From: a virus
Virus record (IMG/VR): IMGVR_UViG_3300007511_000188
Location: 1-21,122 of that record
Length of the DNA stretch: 21,122 nt
Reading direction: 5' to 3' (one strand)
The notes under the pieces were generated by a model. The model worked only from the letters and a program-made list of their open reading frames with translations, was not told where the DNA came from and did not search any database. Of the stretch, positions 1 to 7,389 are shown one piece after another. The translations under genes and the position numbers were made by a program. The stretch's first letter is position 1. Each line of letters opens with the position of its first letter.

Positions 1-968
1 TCGACCGTGTTCGGGTAGTCTCGATCGACGCATCTCCACCGGAGGTGAGCGGAGAACCCCTTCGCGGAGACGTTCGACGCGAGACCGGCCGGTCGACCGT
101 AGAGGATCGGGAGGAGCCCGTCCGAACCGTCGAGCGGGTTCGGCCCGAACCCGTCACCGGACCCGGCGTCCGCTGGGGCGCCGATGTACGCGGACGCCGG
201 GCTCGCGTAGTACGCGAAGGCCTGACAATCGACGAAGGCCTGGGTCTCGCCGTTCGACCCGTTCATCGCGTACCAATGCTCTCCCGGAGGCGAGGTCGAG
301 GCCCATTGACCCGCGGAGCTCCCGAACTGAAACGGGTCCGACCCGCTCGAGTCGTAGGCCGCGACGTAGACCGCCGGGTCCGGCTCTCCGGTCGTCGGAC
401 TCGACCTCGTCCCGACGAGGGCCGGGTAGCTCGCAGAGTCCAGGGAGTCGCACATTACGAGCGTCTTCGGGACACCGGTGCCGTTGATCGTCGCGAACGC
501 ATACCAGGGGTAGACGCCGGTCTCCGCGGCGTCGAACCCGGACATATGCCACCGGTAGGACCCGTCCGTCGCGAAGAGGGCGGAAAGGCTCGGGCTTGCG
601 TCGGTTCCGCCCCCGAGAAGGATCGCCTCGTCCGTTGCGGACGGGGTCTGGGTCGCGGCCGGCGACCCTCCCACGAACCCGTCGAGCGCGGACAACTTGA
701 CCCGCCAGTTCGTGTTGTTCGCGTTGTCCCGCTGGAACGTCCACTCCCGGCCGCCGGCCCCGGTCGCGTCTCGGATGCGAAGCCAGGCGAACGGGTTCCC
801 GAGACCTCCGGCCCCGGCTCCTCCGCCGGTGAGGGTCGTCGGGTAGGTCGTCCCGTCGGAGGCCTCCACGATCGAGAATCCGAGGCCCGAAACGAGCCAG
901 GATGCGAGCTCATAGATCGCCTCCGCTCCTGTAGCCGGGCTGTTGTTTACGCTCGTTTGCTTCGCCAT
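1..968 (-). CDS. Large beta-rich virion protein downstream of gpJ, C-terminus beyond window
   Basis: The frame is open from ATG at 968 to the left edge (322 codons seen, no stop), so the gene is partial. The start lies one base after the TGA of the gpJ-like gene (TGAGATG), which places it last in the baseplate operon. The protein opens MAKQTSVNNSPATGAEAIYE and is rich in Gly, Ser, Trp and Tyr, with no membrane segment and few charged residues. Segments such as REWTFQRDNANNTNWRVK (about 74-91) and GSYRWHMSGFDAAETGVYPW (about 126-145) look like beta-sheet virion protein. I do not assign a Pfam family. Its position after the gpJ-like wedge is where contractile phages keep gpI-like, tail-fibre or receptor-binding proteins, so a baseplate-attached or receptor-contacting role is an inference. 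Short antisense and frame-shifted ORFs in this stretch are composition shadows. Confidence 0.8.
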   Translation of the reverse strand, partial: MAKQTSVNNSPATGAEAIYELASWLVSGLGFSIVEASDGTTYPTTLTGGGAGAGGLGNPFAWLRIRDATGAGGREWTFQRDNANNTNWRVKLSALDGFVGGSPAATQTPSATDEAILLGGGTDASPSLSALFATDGSYRWHMSGFDAAETGVYPWYAFATINGTGVPKTLVMCDSLDSASYPALVGTRSSPTTGEPDPAVYVAAYDSSGSDPFQFGSSAGQWASTSPPGEHWYAMNGSNGETQAFVDCQAFAYYASPASAYIGAPADAGSGDGFGPNPLDGSDGLLPILYGRPAGLASNVSAKGFSAHLRWRCVDRDYPNTV

Positions 969-969
969 C

Positions 970-2163
970 TCATGGGCTCCCGGGTGTAGTCGCGACCGTG
1001 ACATTCGTCGACGCGGACATCGTCGCGAGCTCGCGGGTCGTGATCGTGTAGTCCGACGCGACCGGGGCGACGACCGGAGCGACGCTTCCAATCCGGATCG
1101 CGGAGACGTTGATGATTCCGGCGGCGGATTCGATCGCCGGGCCGTTGATCTGCGAAAGGAAGACGTCGTTCCCGACCGGTAGGCCGTTGATGTAGGACGC
1201 GATCGCGTCCTGGACGAGGGTGTCGCCGCCGGCCGGATAGGCCTGGGCGTCGATCGTCAAATCGATCTCGACGAGGATGTCGATCGTCGTCGGTCGCGAA
1301 AAGCGGATGTTGTGGGAGAAGCCCTGGGAGTCGACAACGACCTCGAGGGTCGTCCCGACCGTCTCGATCCCGGCCGCGATCGTCTCGAAGAGGGCGAGTG
1401 CGACCGCCGCGTCCGTTCCCCCGAGGACGAGGGCCTCGACCGAGTGAGGCGGGAGACCGTCCGCGTCGACGACGTCGGTCGGGTTGTGGAAGATGCTCAC
1501 GGAGTCTACGTCCTCGACCTGGAGGAGGTCGGCTCGGATCGCGTTCACGGTTGCGCTTCCGGCGATCGCGAGTTGCTGCGCTCGACGGATCCGAAGCTGG
1601 GCGTCCGTGTCGACCTCGTCCCCTGGAATCGCCGGGGCCGGGTTCGTGACCGCGGTCCACCCGGCGACCGGCGTCACGATCACCGTAACCGTCGAGGAGT
1701 TCGCGACGAAGGTCCCGGCGACCTGGGCCTCCGCCTCGACCGACGCGGTCCCGGGAGCGGCGAAGACGAGGTCCGCCGTCGTGACCCATCGGTTCGAGTC
1801 GTCCCCGAGGACCTGGGCAACACTCCCGGACGGGATCGTCGTCGGGGCGGAGACGGTACATTCGAGCGTGATCGTCCCCTTCGTCGCCGGGCCCCGAAGC
1901 GTCCCGGTGAGGCTCGCGACCTGGTCCAGCTGGAACCCCGTCGCAGTGTCCGGAAACCGGCCCGCGTTGACCGCTTCCGCGAGCTCCCAGAGCTCCGAGA
2001 GCTTCGACGCGATGATCCCGTTCAACTGCCCGATCGGCTCCTCCGGCTGGACGTTGAGCCGGGAATCGATCCGGAGCTTCTCGTCCGCCTCGATCTCGTC
2101 GAGGAGCTCGCGGAGTGACTTCCGGCTGAAGCCGGCGGACGTGAGGCCGAACGGGGCAGGCAT
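970..2163 (-). CDS. Baseplate wedge protein, gpJ-like (Baseplate_J family)
   Basis: This 397-residue protein has the layout of the P2 gpJ/Mu gp47/T4 gp6 family. These proteins form the wedge ring of the contractile baseplate and trigger sheath contraction. An N-terminal helical part (about 1-85) with SLRELLDEIEADEKLRID leads to a beta-rich centre containing GTLRGPATKGTITLECTV and IPSGSVAQVLG. Then comes the family-typical stretch IPGDEVDTDAQLRIRRAQQL (about 189-208). The C-terminal domain (about 300-397) carries DILVEIDLTIDAQAYPAGGD. Length is normal for the family. The ATG at 2163 directly abuts the TAG of the gp25-like gene (TAGATG), so the two wedge genes are translationally coupled. The stop is followed after one base by the next ATG. 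Family assignment is from recognised motifs and operon position. Confidence 0.9.
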   Translation of the reverse strand: MPAPFGLTSAGFSRKSLRELLDEIEADEKLRIDSRLNVQPEEPIGQLNGIIASKLSELWELAEAVNAGRFPDTATGFQLDQVASLTGTLRGPATKGTITLECTVSAPTTIPSGSVAQVLGDDSNRWVTTADLVFAAPGTASVEAEAQVAGTFVANSSTVTVIVTPVAGWTAVTNPAPAIPGDEVDTDAQLRIRRAQQLAIAGSATVNAIRADLLQVEDVDSVSIFHNPTDVVDADGLPPHSVEALVLGGTDAAVALALFETIAAGIETVGTTLEVVVDSQGFSHNIRFSRPTTIDILVEIDLTIDAQAYPAGGDTLVQDAIASYINGLPVGNDVFLSQINGPAIESAAGIINVSAIRIGSVAPVVAPVASDYTITTRELATMSASTNVTVATTPGSP

Positions 2164-2559
2164 CTAGAACTCTCCCAGGAGGAAGTCCTCGAAGACGAGC
2201 GGGGCGTCCGAGTCGTCGAGGATCGCGCGAAAGGATACCCGCGCGACCCGGTTCGGTGCCACCTCGAGGGAGAGCTCATCGACGACCGCGACCCCGGGGG
2301 TCTGCCGGATCGTCCGCCGGAGGGAGGAGATCACGGACTGACGGTTCGGCGCCTTGATGAAGACGTCCCGGTAGTACGGGAAGCCCTGCCGCGCATCGAG
2401 GAACCACTCCCCGAGGAACAGCCGGAGCCTCGATCGGACGTGTTGCTGGACCGCCTCCGGCCCTGCGAGGAGGACAAATTGCCCGGATGGACCGATGAAG
2501 AGGTCGCCCTCAACCGGGTTGTCTCCGTCGACCCTCGGGGCCCTGGCGAGTGTAGTCAC
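2164..2559 (-). CDS. Baseplate wedge protein, GPW/gp25-like
   Basis: The 131-residue length and motifs fit the T4 gp25/P2 gpW family, a small baseplate-wedge protein that links the wedge to the first sheath ring. The core is EAVQQHVRSRLRLFLGEWFL (about 35-54), then DARQGFPYYRDVF (about 55-67) and a helix SVISSLRRTIRQTPGV (about 74-89). The 'L..F.GEWFLD...G.PYY' pattern is the hallmark of the family in this phage group. The GTG start at 2559 overlaps the TGA stop of the spike gene (GTGA), so translation is probably coupled. It lies between spike and gpJ-like genes, the usual order in contractile phages. Despite the historical 'gp25-like lysozyme' name, nothing in the sequence suggests enzymatic activity. 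Confidence 0.88.
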   Translation of the reverse strand: MTTLARAPRVDGDNPVEGDLFIGPSGQFVLLAGPEAVQQHVRSRLRLFLGEWFLDARQGFPYYRDVFIKAPNRQSVISSLRRTIRQTPGVAVVDELSLEVAPNRVARVSFRAILDDSDAPLVFEDFLLGEF

Positions 2560-3251
2560 GTCCCCTTCACCGTATCAGAGGACGGGTCGGTCGGAGTGTA
2601 GGTCGCGGTCGAGGGCCCCGTCGAACCCGTGCAAGCGCCCGCCGTTGAATCCAGGAGAGCCCCGGCCGTGTGGGTATGGCCGGACAGATCGGTCGCAATG
2701 TCCTGGAGCTCCGAGAGGACGCGGTCCGCTCGAGCGAGGAACTCGGTCGCGTTGTGCGGGAACCGGGCCTCCGTGCCGGAGATCGCCGCGACGTAGTCTC
2801 CATCGAGACCGATCCGGACCTCGGAGTCCGACGTGTCCGCGATCGTCTCGGAGCTCGGGAACAGGCCCGGCACGAAGACCGCCCCGGACAGATCGTGACG
2901 CCGCTCGTCTCCCGGGTCGACGTCGTCTCCGGTCGATCGCCATCGGTCGAGCGTGTACTCCGAGAAGACGAGGAGCCCGGAGTCTCCGGCCGCGAGCGGG
3001 AGGGAGACGAAGGCGCCGCCTCCCCGGGACCAGACGACGGGGACACAAGGGATCACCGGGAGTTCCTCCGCGACCCGATCCATATTCTCGCGCCGGATGA
3101 CCCGCCGGAGCATGGGCTTCACGTCGGCGACCTGCCGCGAGGAGTCGTAGCTCTCGACGCGGCCGGGGAGGGCCGTGTGGACATCGACGAGGGAGGTCCG
3201 GATCGCCTCCGCGATCACGCTCGCAAGCCCGGGACTTGTGTCCTCACCCAT
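2556..3251 (-). CDS. Baseplate spike / puncturing protein (gpV, Gp138-like)
   Basis: A 231-residue central spike protein that would sit at the tip of the tail tube and pierce the outer envelope. The N-terminal half (about 20-130) has the OB-fold pattern of the Gp138/gpV family: PGRVESYDSSRQVADVKPML, then VPVVWSRGGGAFVSLPLAAG, ending in DSGLLVFSEYTLDRW. A short stalk precedes SGHTHTAG, whose H192 and H194 form the HxH motif that binds a metal ion at the apex of known spikes such as P2 gpV. A Thr/Ser-rich tail of about 35 residues follows. I chose ATG 3251 over the upstream in-frame start at 3278 because it overlaps the hub stop by 8 bases (ATGGGTGA), and the extension would overlap the hub by 35 bases. 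Confidence 0.85.
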   Translation of the reverse strand: MGEDTSPGLASVIAEAIRTSLVDVHTALPGRVESYDSSRQVADVKPMLRRVIRRENMDRVAEELPVIPCVPVVWSRGGGAFVSLPLAAGDSGLLVFSEYTLDRWRSTGDDVDPGDERRHDLSGAVFVPGLFPSSETIADTSDSEVRIGLDGDYVAAISGTEARFPHNATEFLARADRVLSELQDIATDLSGHTHTAGALLDSTAGACTGSTGPSTATYTPTDPSSDTVKGT

Positions 3252-4080
3252 CGACCGCCCTCCCTTGGATCGTGACATACCAGTCCGCGCCGAAGGTCGA
3301 GCCCTGATAGGTCGCCTTCGTCACGCGGTAGACCCCAGTCACGAACTCGGCCCGGACGTCGACCTTCCGGCCCGGGAAGATCCCAGGGATGATTAAGGCC
3401 TTCGCCTCGAGGACGTTCTCCGAGTCGATCGAGGGCGAGCCGACGAGCCCGGTCTGGGGGGAGAGGAGGACCGCCGTCTGCCGGAGGGCGGTCCGGAACG
3501 GCAAGAGTTGAAGGTTCCCGTCCTGGACGCTCCACTCGAGACCGATCGACCGGCAAAGTCCGGTCAAGCTCTCGCGCGAGCTCCCCGAGACGACCGTCCC
3601 CTCCGAGTAGATCGACCCGAGCCCCTCGAAGCCGGCTCCGGTCGTCTGGGCCTCGAGGTTCCCGACTCCGAGGCCCATCCCCCCCGCTACGTCTTCGATC
3701 ACCGATCGGACCGATGTCCCCTCCCCGAAGGACCGGTTCGTCCTCGCCTGCCGAAAGGCTCGCTCCCCGTCTCCGCCCTCGATCGTCGTAACGATGTCCG
3801 GGCCCTCTCGCGTCGAGGACGCCTTCCGGAGATCGCCCTCGAAGATCGTATGAACGTCCTCGCGATACCCGGCCTCGAGGCGGATCCTCTGTTCCTCCGC
3901 GGCTTCGAGACTCTCCCTCGAGGACGGCGCGAGATTGTAGATCTTGATCTCCGCCGTGTTTGGTTCGCGCCGAAGGTTCTTCACGACCTGGAACGAGAAG
4001 TCCAGGCTCTCGATCCGGATCGCCTGACCGGACCCGATCCCAGCGACGAGGGCCGCTCTCCGCTCGAAGAGAAGCGGCAT
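3244..4080 (-). CDS. Baseplate hub protein (gp27/gpD-like)
   Basis: The 278-residue protein begins MPLLFERRAALVAGI and contains IRIESLDFSFQVVKNLRREP followed by NTAEIKIYNLAPSSRE (about 41-56). That opening is typical of hub proteins in Pam3/E217-type phages, which form the trimer between tail tube and spike. The middle holds GEGTSVRSVIEDVAGGMGLG (about 119-138) and SSRESLTGLCRSIGLEWSVQ (about 167-186), matching the repeated beta domains of hub folds. The C-terminal part (VTGVYRVTKATYQGSTFGAD) again looks like a beta domain near the spike. The ATG abuts the TAG of the plug gene (TAGATG) and the stop overlaps the spike start. Identification rests on operon order (Dit, plug, hub, spike) plus these motifs; exact family is less certain than the role. 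Confidence 0.75.
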   Translation of the reverse strand: MPLLFERRAALVAGIGSGQAIRIESLDFSFQVVKNLRREPNTAEIKIYNLAPSSRESLEAAEEQRIRLEAGYREDVHTIFEGDLRKASSTREGPDIVTTIEGGDGERAFRQARTNRSFGEGTSVRSVIEDVAGGMGLGVGNLEAQTTGAGFEGLGSIYSEGTVVSGSSRESLTGLCRSIGLEWSVQDGNLQLLPFRTALRQTAVLLSPQTGLVGSPSIDSENVLEAKALIIPGIFPGRKVDVRAEFVTGVYRVTKATYQGSTFGADWYVTIQGRAVDG

Positions 4081-4458
4081 CTAACCCTCTCGGATCCCGA
4101 GCTCGACGAGCTCCGCCTCCGAGAAGTAGAGGAGGGCGACGCGGTCTCCGAGATCTGCAATCCCGGGATCTCTTGCGAGCGTCTTCTCCGTCTGGAGGTC
4201 CGCCTCGACCGCTTGAGTGTCGAGAGCGAGAAGGACGCCGGGAGGACGGCGCGAGTCGACCACGAGCCGGAGGAGCGGAAGCTGGACGGTCACCTTCAAG
4301 CCCTCGACGATCGGATCGTCCTCCGCGTCCGCGATCGAGAAGAACCACTCCGCCTCCCGCTGGTTCCAGCGGAACCGAAAGATGTAGTCCCGGCCATCGA
4401 GTGAGGTCGTCTGCCGGTAGTCCGTGAGGGTCGTCGACGTTGGAATCCGGACGCTCAT
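4081..4458 (-). CDS. Baseplate plug protein (Pam3 gp18-like)
   Basis: A 125-residue protein beginning MSVRIPTSTTLTDYRQTT, with SLDGRDYIFRFRWNQREAEW (about 19-38) and FFSIADAEDDPIVEGLKVTV (about 39-58). The 'L.G..Y.F.F.WN.R...W...I.D....PI..G..V' pattern is characteristic of the small baseplate plug family described for cyanophage Pam3 gp18 and common beside Dit-like and hub genes. The C-terminal half (about 85-125) is acidic and ends LVELGIREG. The start is one base after the TAA of the Dit-like gene, and the next ATG follows the stop directly, so the three baseplate genes are tightly packed. A structural role closing the hub before infection is known for the family, not visible in this sequence. 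Confidence 0.8.
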   Translation of the reverse strand: MSVRIPTSTTLTDYRQTTSLDGRDYIFRFRWNQREAEWFFSIADAEDDPIVEGLKVTVQLPLLRLVVDSRRPPGVLLALDTQAVEADLQTEKTLARDPGIADLGDRVALLYFSEAELVELGIREG

Positions 4459-4459
4459 C

Positions 4460-5107
4460 TTACCCTCCGAAGAAGCCCGCGAGCCCGTCCGCCGCCGCCG
4501 CGAGTAGGCTCTGGCCTTCCCCCCCCTCGTCCTCCGTGTTCTCGCGACCCCTCTCGGAGCTCTCGTTCCCTCGAGGCTCGCGCGGCTCCGGAGCGGCGAC
4601 GATCTCCGAGCTCACAACGCGGACCTGTTTCAAGTCCACCGTAGCGACCAGAGCGTCCCCGGTTTTCGCTTCTCGGATCGGGCTCACCCTCGTGAGGCCC
4701 ATCGATTCATACTCTCGGAGCGAGGTGATCGCGTTGACAGCCGTCCCGCTTCTCATGAGGTCCAGGAGCTCCTCGTAGACCGACCGGACCCGAGTCAACG
4801 GACCATCGAAGACGAGGACGTTCGCCGCCGCGAGGACCTCGCCGTTCGGACCGAGGAGATCAACCGGACGCTGCGAGCCAGTCAACCCGTCGTTGTGGTC
4901 GGAGGGCGAGGCGACGGGAGTGTTCGAGACGACGACCTGAAGCGAGACGCGATCGAGGTCCGGCCGGATATGGTCCGCGATGTCCGCCCCTTCCTCGACC
5001 GGATGCTCCGTGATCGTTGCGCTCGATTCGTGGGAGTCTCGGACCGTCGCGTCGAAGAGGATCGATTGCTCCTGCCCGTCTTCGAGGATCCAGGTGAGCT
5101 CGGCCAT
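4460..5107 (-). CDS. Dit-like baseplate/tail hub protein
   Basis: A 215-residue protein that starts MAELTWILEDGQEQSILFDA. The pattern SSATITEHPVEEGADIADHI (about 28-47) is the signature of the Dit-like N-terminal beta-barrel in myophages of this type: a 'tEhPVE.G..iaDHi' loop followed by DRVSLQVVVSNTP. This domain forms the ring joining tail tube to baseplate. A second block (about 104-172) with RSVYEELLDLMRSGTAVNAI and a 'V.VDLKQVRVVSSE' strand completes the fold. The last 40 residues are charged and low in complexity (EPREPRGNESSERGRENTED) and probably disordered. It starts three bases after the tape-measure stop. Gene order tape measure, Dit, plug, hub supports the call. Confidence 0.85.
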   Translation of the reverse strand: MAELTWILEDGQEQSILFDATVRDSHESSATITEHPVEEGADIADHIRPDLDRVSLQVVVSNTPVASPSDHNDGLTGSQRPVDLLGPNGEVLAAANVLVFDGPLTRVRSVYEELLDLMRSGTAVNAITSLREYESMGLTRVSPIREAKTGDALVATVDLKQVRVVSSEIVAAPEPREPRGNESSERGRENTEDEGGEGQSLLAAAADGLAGFFGG

Positions 5108-5110
5108 CGT

Positions 5111-6652
5111 CTACCCCGCGACCGCTGTAAGGGCGCGAGACGCTACGCGGAGAGCTCGCTCGTTCGCCTCGGAGAGAGCGTCCCGGACGCTCCTCGTGAG
5201 CTCCTCCGCGGAGAGCTCGGACCCGTTGATCGTGACGTCGACGGTCTGGTCGACGTTCGTCGTCTTCGACCCCTCCGGTCGAACCACGGCTCCCGGAGAG
5301 GCCGCCGGGGCGGCGCCGGGGACATCGACCCCGAAGAACTCTCCGACCGTCGCGAGGCCTCCGCGGAGACGGTCGAGTCCGCTCATCCAAGAGGCGACCG
5401 CGGAGGAAACCCGCTCGGAGATCGCGTCGAAGAGGGAGACGATCGACTCGAAGGCGGAGCGGACAAGCCCGGGGAGAGCCGCGAGGAACCGAAACGGCGC
5501 CGCGATGAACCGGCCGATCGCCCGGAGGCCGACCCGCATCAAGGGCCAGAGCCCGACGAGCGTCCTCCCGATCGCCATCACAACCGGGATCGCTTCCGCC
5601 TCGACCCAGCGGACGAAGTCCGCCCACGCAAGCCGGGCCGCCTCCGCGACCTCCGCGGCGGTCCCGACACCGAACATCGCATCTAGGAACCGGCCGATCA
5701 CGGAGTCGCCGCCCTCGAAGAGGGTCAACAGGTCGTCCACGGCGAGCACGACGATCGCGATCGCCGCCGCCCAGGCCCCGAAGATCAAGAGGAGCGGAGC
5801 GAGGGCCGGGAGGAGGACGAGCGTCACGGCGGCGGCGACGGACCCGATCGCGATCCCGAGACCGAGGAGGATCGCGCGAAGCGGGTGGGTCCGACGTGTC
5901 GCACGGTTGAACGCACCGACTAGGTCCGCGACGCCGGTCACCATGATCGTCACCGTGGGGATGATGTCGGCGACGAGCGTCGACCGGAGGCCGACCGTCG
6001 CGAACTCGAAGTCCGCCATCGCCGCGGATGCTTCCGCCGCGTTCGCCGCGACCTCCGCGGAGAGGCCTCCCCCGAGCTCCCGAGCCCGTTCGCGGAGCTC
6101 CTCGATTCCGGCGCTCCCGTCCTGGAGCACGGGGAGAAGGTCACGCCCGACATCGCCGAACAGGGTCATCGCCGCGCCGACGCGATCAGTCTGGGAGCTC
6201 ATCCCGGCGAGACCGTCCGCGACCGCGAGGAACAGGTCCTCCGCTCCGCGGAGCTCCCCCTGGGCGTCCCGGGCGGAAACTCCCAGGAGCCGGAGCTGTT
6301 GGGCCGGATCGGAGGCCGGGTCGATGAGGGCGTCCCTCGCTCGCTCCTGGAGCGTGGACATCGCGTCCGTGATCTCTTCGACGCCGCGTCCGGCCCTCGA
6401 CGCCGCGAACCCCCACTCCTGGACCGACTGGATCGATAGGCCCAGGGTATCCGCCGTCCGCTGGGTCTCGACCCCGAGCTCGATCGTCTCGATGGTCGCG
6501 TCCCGAAGCGCGTCGAAGAGGGCGGCGCCGATCGCGACCGCCGCCGCCGCCGCCGCCGCGGCGAGAGCGACGAGCCCTCCCCTCGCAGCCAGGAGCCCTT
6601 GCCCGTCGAACTCGATCCCGAACCTAGCTAGGACCTCGCGAAGCACCCTCAT
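5111..6652 (-). CDS. Tail tape measure protein
   Basis: A 513-residue protein placed directly after the frameshifting chaperone gene, the standard location of the tape measure. It has a hydrophobic Ala-rich segment at about 26-49 (GLVALAAAAAAAAVAIGAAL), long helical regions, and a second strongly hydrophobic stretch at about 262-307 (GIAIGSVAAAVTLVLLPALA and onward). Tape measures carry such segments for membrane insertion or channel formation during DNA ejection. The C-terminus (about 455-513) includes TTNVDQTVDVTINGSELSAE, a common tape-measure end. At the usual 0.15 nm per residue the length predicts a short tail of about 77 nm, which is an inference. The ATG at 6652 overlaps the stop of the -1-frame chaperone extension (ATGA), linking its translation to the frameshift product. 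No peptidase motif was seen. Confidence 0.9.
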   Translation of the reverse strand: MRVLREVLARFGIEFDGQGLLAARGGLVALAAAAAAAAVAIGAALFDALRDATIETIELGVETQRTADTLGLSIQSVQEWGFAASRAGRGVEEITDAMSTLQERARDALIDPASDPAQQLRLLGVSARDAQGELRGAEDLFLAVADGLAGMSSQTDRVGAAMTLFGDVGRDLLPVLQDGSAGIEELRERARELGGGLSAEVAANAAEASAAMADFEFATVGLRSTLVADIIPTVTIMVTGVADLVGAFNRATRRTHPLRAILLGLGIAIGSVAAAVTLVLLPALAPLLLIFGAWAAAIAIVVLAVDDLLTLFEGGDSVIGRFLDAMFGVGTAAEVAEAARLAWADFVRWVEAEAIPVVMAIGRTLVGLWPLMRVGLRAIGRFIAAPFRFLAALPGLVRSAFESIVSLFDAISERVSSAVASWMSGLDRLRGGLATVGEFFGVDVPGAAPAASPGAVVRPEGSKTTNVDQTVDVTINGSELSAEELTRSVRDALSEANERALRVASRALTAVAG

Positions 6653-6906
6653 CTCCTCCGGCGTCTCGAGGGCCCCGACGCTCGCTCCGCCTTGACCCGG
6701 GCCTCATCATACGCGTCGAGGACGGCGTGCGCATCGATGACGTCTTCGAGGCTCCAGGCCTCCTCGATCGTCGCGAGCCCGTCCGGGATGCGAGGGTCTA
6801 CGACAAGCCGCCAGATCCAGACCGGGACGCCTTCGGGGAACTCGACGCGGACCGCGTGGGGGTCACGAACCGGCGGACGGCTCCCGAGAGTCCTCCGGCG
6901 CCCTTG
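6649..6906 (-). CDS. -1 frame extension of the tail assembly chaperone (gpT-like part of gpGT)
   Basis: If ribosomes slip -1 at the slippery site, they read 85 further codons in this frame. The predicted segment continues QGRRRTLGSRPPVRDPHAVR and includes EFPEGVPVWIWRLVVDPRIP and ATIEEAWSLEDVIDAHAVL, then a helical charged end. It looks like genuine protein, not shadow sequence. The frame has no ATG, GTG or TTG between its nearest upstream stop (about 6985-6987) and this region, so independent initiation is unlikely. The stop TGA (6651-6649) overlaps the tape-measure ATG (6652-6650) as ATGA. The fusion product would be 144 + 85 = 229 residues. The G/GT arrangement is established for long-tailed phages (lambda G-T and Mu gp41/42). 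The extended form would recruit tape measure and tube subunits during tail assembly. Confidence 0.8.
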   Translation of the reverse strand, partial: QGRRRTLGSRPPVRDPHAVRVEFPEGVPVWIWRLVVDPRIPDGLATIEEAWSLEDVIDAHAVLDAYDEARVKAERASGPSRRRRR

Positions 6907-7337
6907 AAAAAAGTCGAGTAATTCGCCTTCAACCCTGCCGCGACGAGGGCGAGCTCCGCCCCGTACTCTCCCGCGAAGAGGTCCTCATAGATCTCACCGG
7001 TCAACGGGACGAACGTCTCCGCCTCCTCGGTCTCGACCGCGACGCCCTTCCGGAGCTTCTCCGTGAGCCAGTCGAGGACCCCTTCGTTCTTCGCGAGGTT
7101 CGCCGCGAGAGCATCGAACGCCCCGGAGAGTCCCTCCCTCGAGAGGTCTCCCGCGACCGCCTTCTCCGCGTCCGCCTCCCCGAGCCCGTCCGCGAGAGCG
7201 CCGAGGACCGGAGCCCCGACCCGGAGGAGCCGCTCCAGGACGGCGTGTCCGTCGCGGACCTTCATCTGGGTGATCTGGAACCGACGGCTCTCGCCGTCGC
7301 CGAACTCCACGACCGCCGTCGTCTGTTTCCTCGCCAT
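6798..7337 (-). CDS. Tail assembly chaperone, short form (gpG-like)
   Basis: Without frameshifting this gene gives a 179-residue protein: MARKQTTAVVEFGDGESRRF, a small beta domain, then a helical region with LRVGAPVLGALADGLGEADA and GVLDWLTEKLRKGVAVETEE. The core ending GAELALVAAGLKANYSTFFK is typical of chaperones that bind the tape measure while the tail tube forms. The zero-frame tail after the slippery site becomes low in complexity (TPTRSASSSPKASRSGSGGL), unlike the conserved-looking core, as expected of the minor-constraint short form. The ribosome site is AAGGGG about 6 bases before ATG 7337. The position between tube (7390-7830) and tape measure is canonical. No Pfam family is assigned by motif alone; function is from context, the core and the frameshift. 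Confidence 0.85.
   Translation of the reverse strand: MARKQTTAVVEFGDGESRRFQITQMKVRDGHAVLERLLRVGAPVLGALADGLGEADAEKAVAGDLSREGLSGAFDALAANLAKNEGVLDWLTEKLRKGVAVETEEAETFVPLTGEIYEDLFAGEYGAELALVAAGLKANYSTFFKGAGGLSGAVRRFVTPTRSASSSPKASRSGSGGLS
6870..6898 (-). promoter_or_regulatory. Predicted frameshift-stimulating hairpin
   Basis: Minus-strand stem CCGGAGGAC (6898-6890) pairs with GTCCGCCGG (6878-6870): nine positions with one A.G mismatch, enclosing an 11-base loop. It begins seven bases after the slippery heptamer, within the usual 5-9 base spacer of stimulatory structures. The structure was paired by eye. Confidence 0.6.
6906..6912 (-). promoter_or_regulatory. Slippery heptamer T TTT TTC for -1 ribosomal frameshift
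   Basis: On the minus strand the sequence is TTTTTTC, phased as T TTT TTC in the zero frame (codons ACT TTT TTC at 6914-6906). It fits the X XXY YYZ rule for -1 slippage. Six consecutive T's are rare in this GC-rich operon, and the site falls exactly where the zero and -1 reading frames overlap. Confidence 0.85.
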
Positions 7338-7364
7338 CGAACCCCCTTCGGTTGCGCGGAAGCT

Positions 7365-7380
7365 CCTCGGTTGACCGAGG
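7365..7380 (-). other. Perfect hairpin between tube and chaperone genes
   Basis: CCTCGG TTGA CCGAGG (plus strand) forms a 6-bp stem with a four-base loop in the 52-base gap between the tube stop (7390) and the chaperone start (7337). There is no U-run, so it is more likely a processing, stabilising or attenuating element than a full intrinsic terminator. Confidence 0.55.
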
Positions 7381-7389
7381 GACCCCCAG

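Noticed and set aside
4980-6695. 571-codon plus-strand ORF antisense to the tape measure
   Set aside because: Ala/Arg/Ser-rich shadow with no motif; tape measure on the minus strand is well supported.
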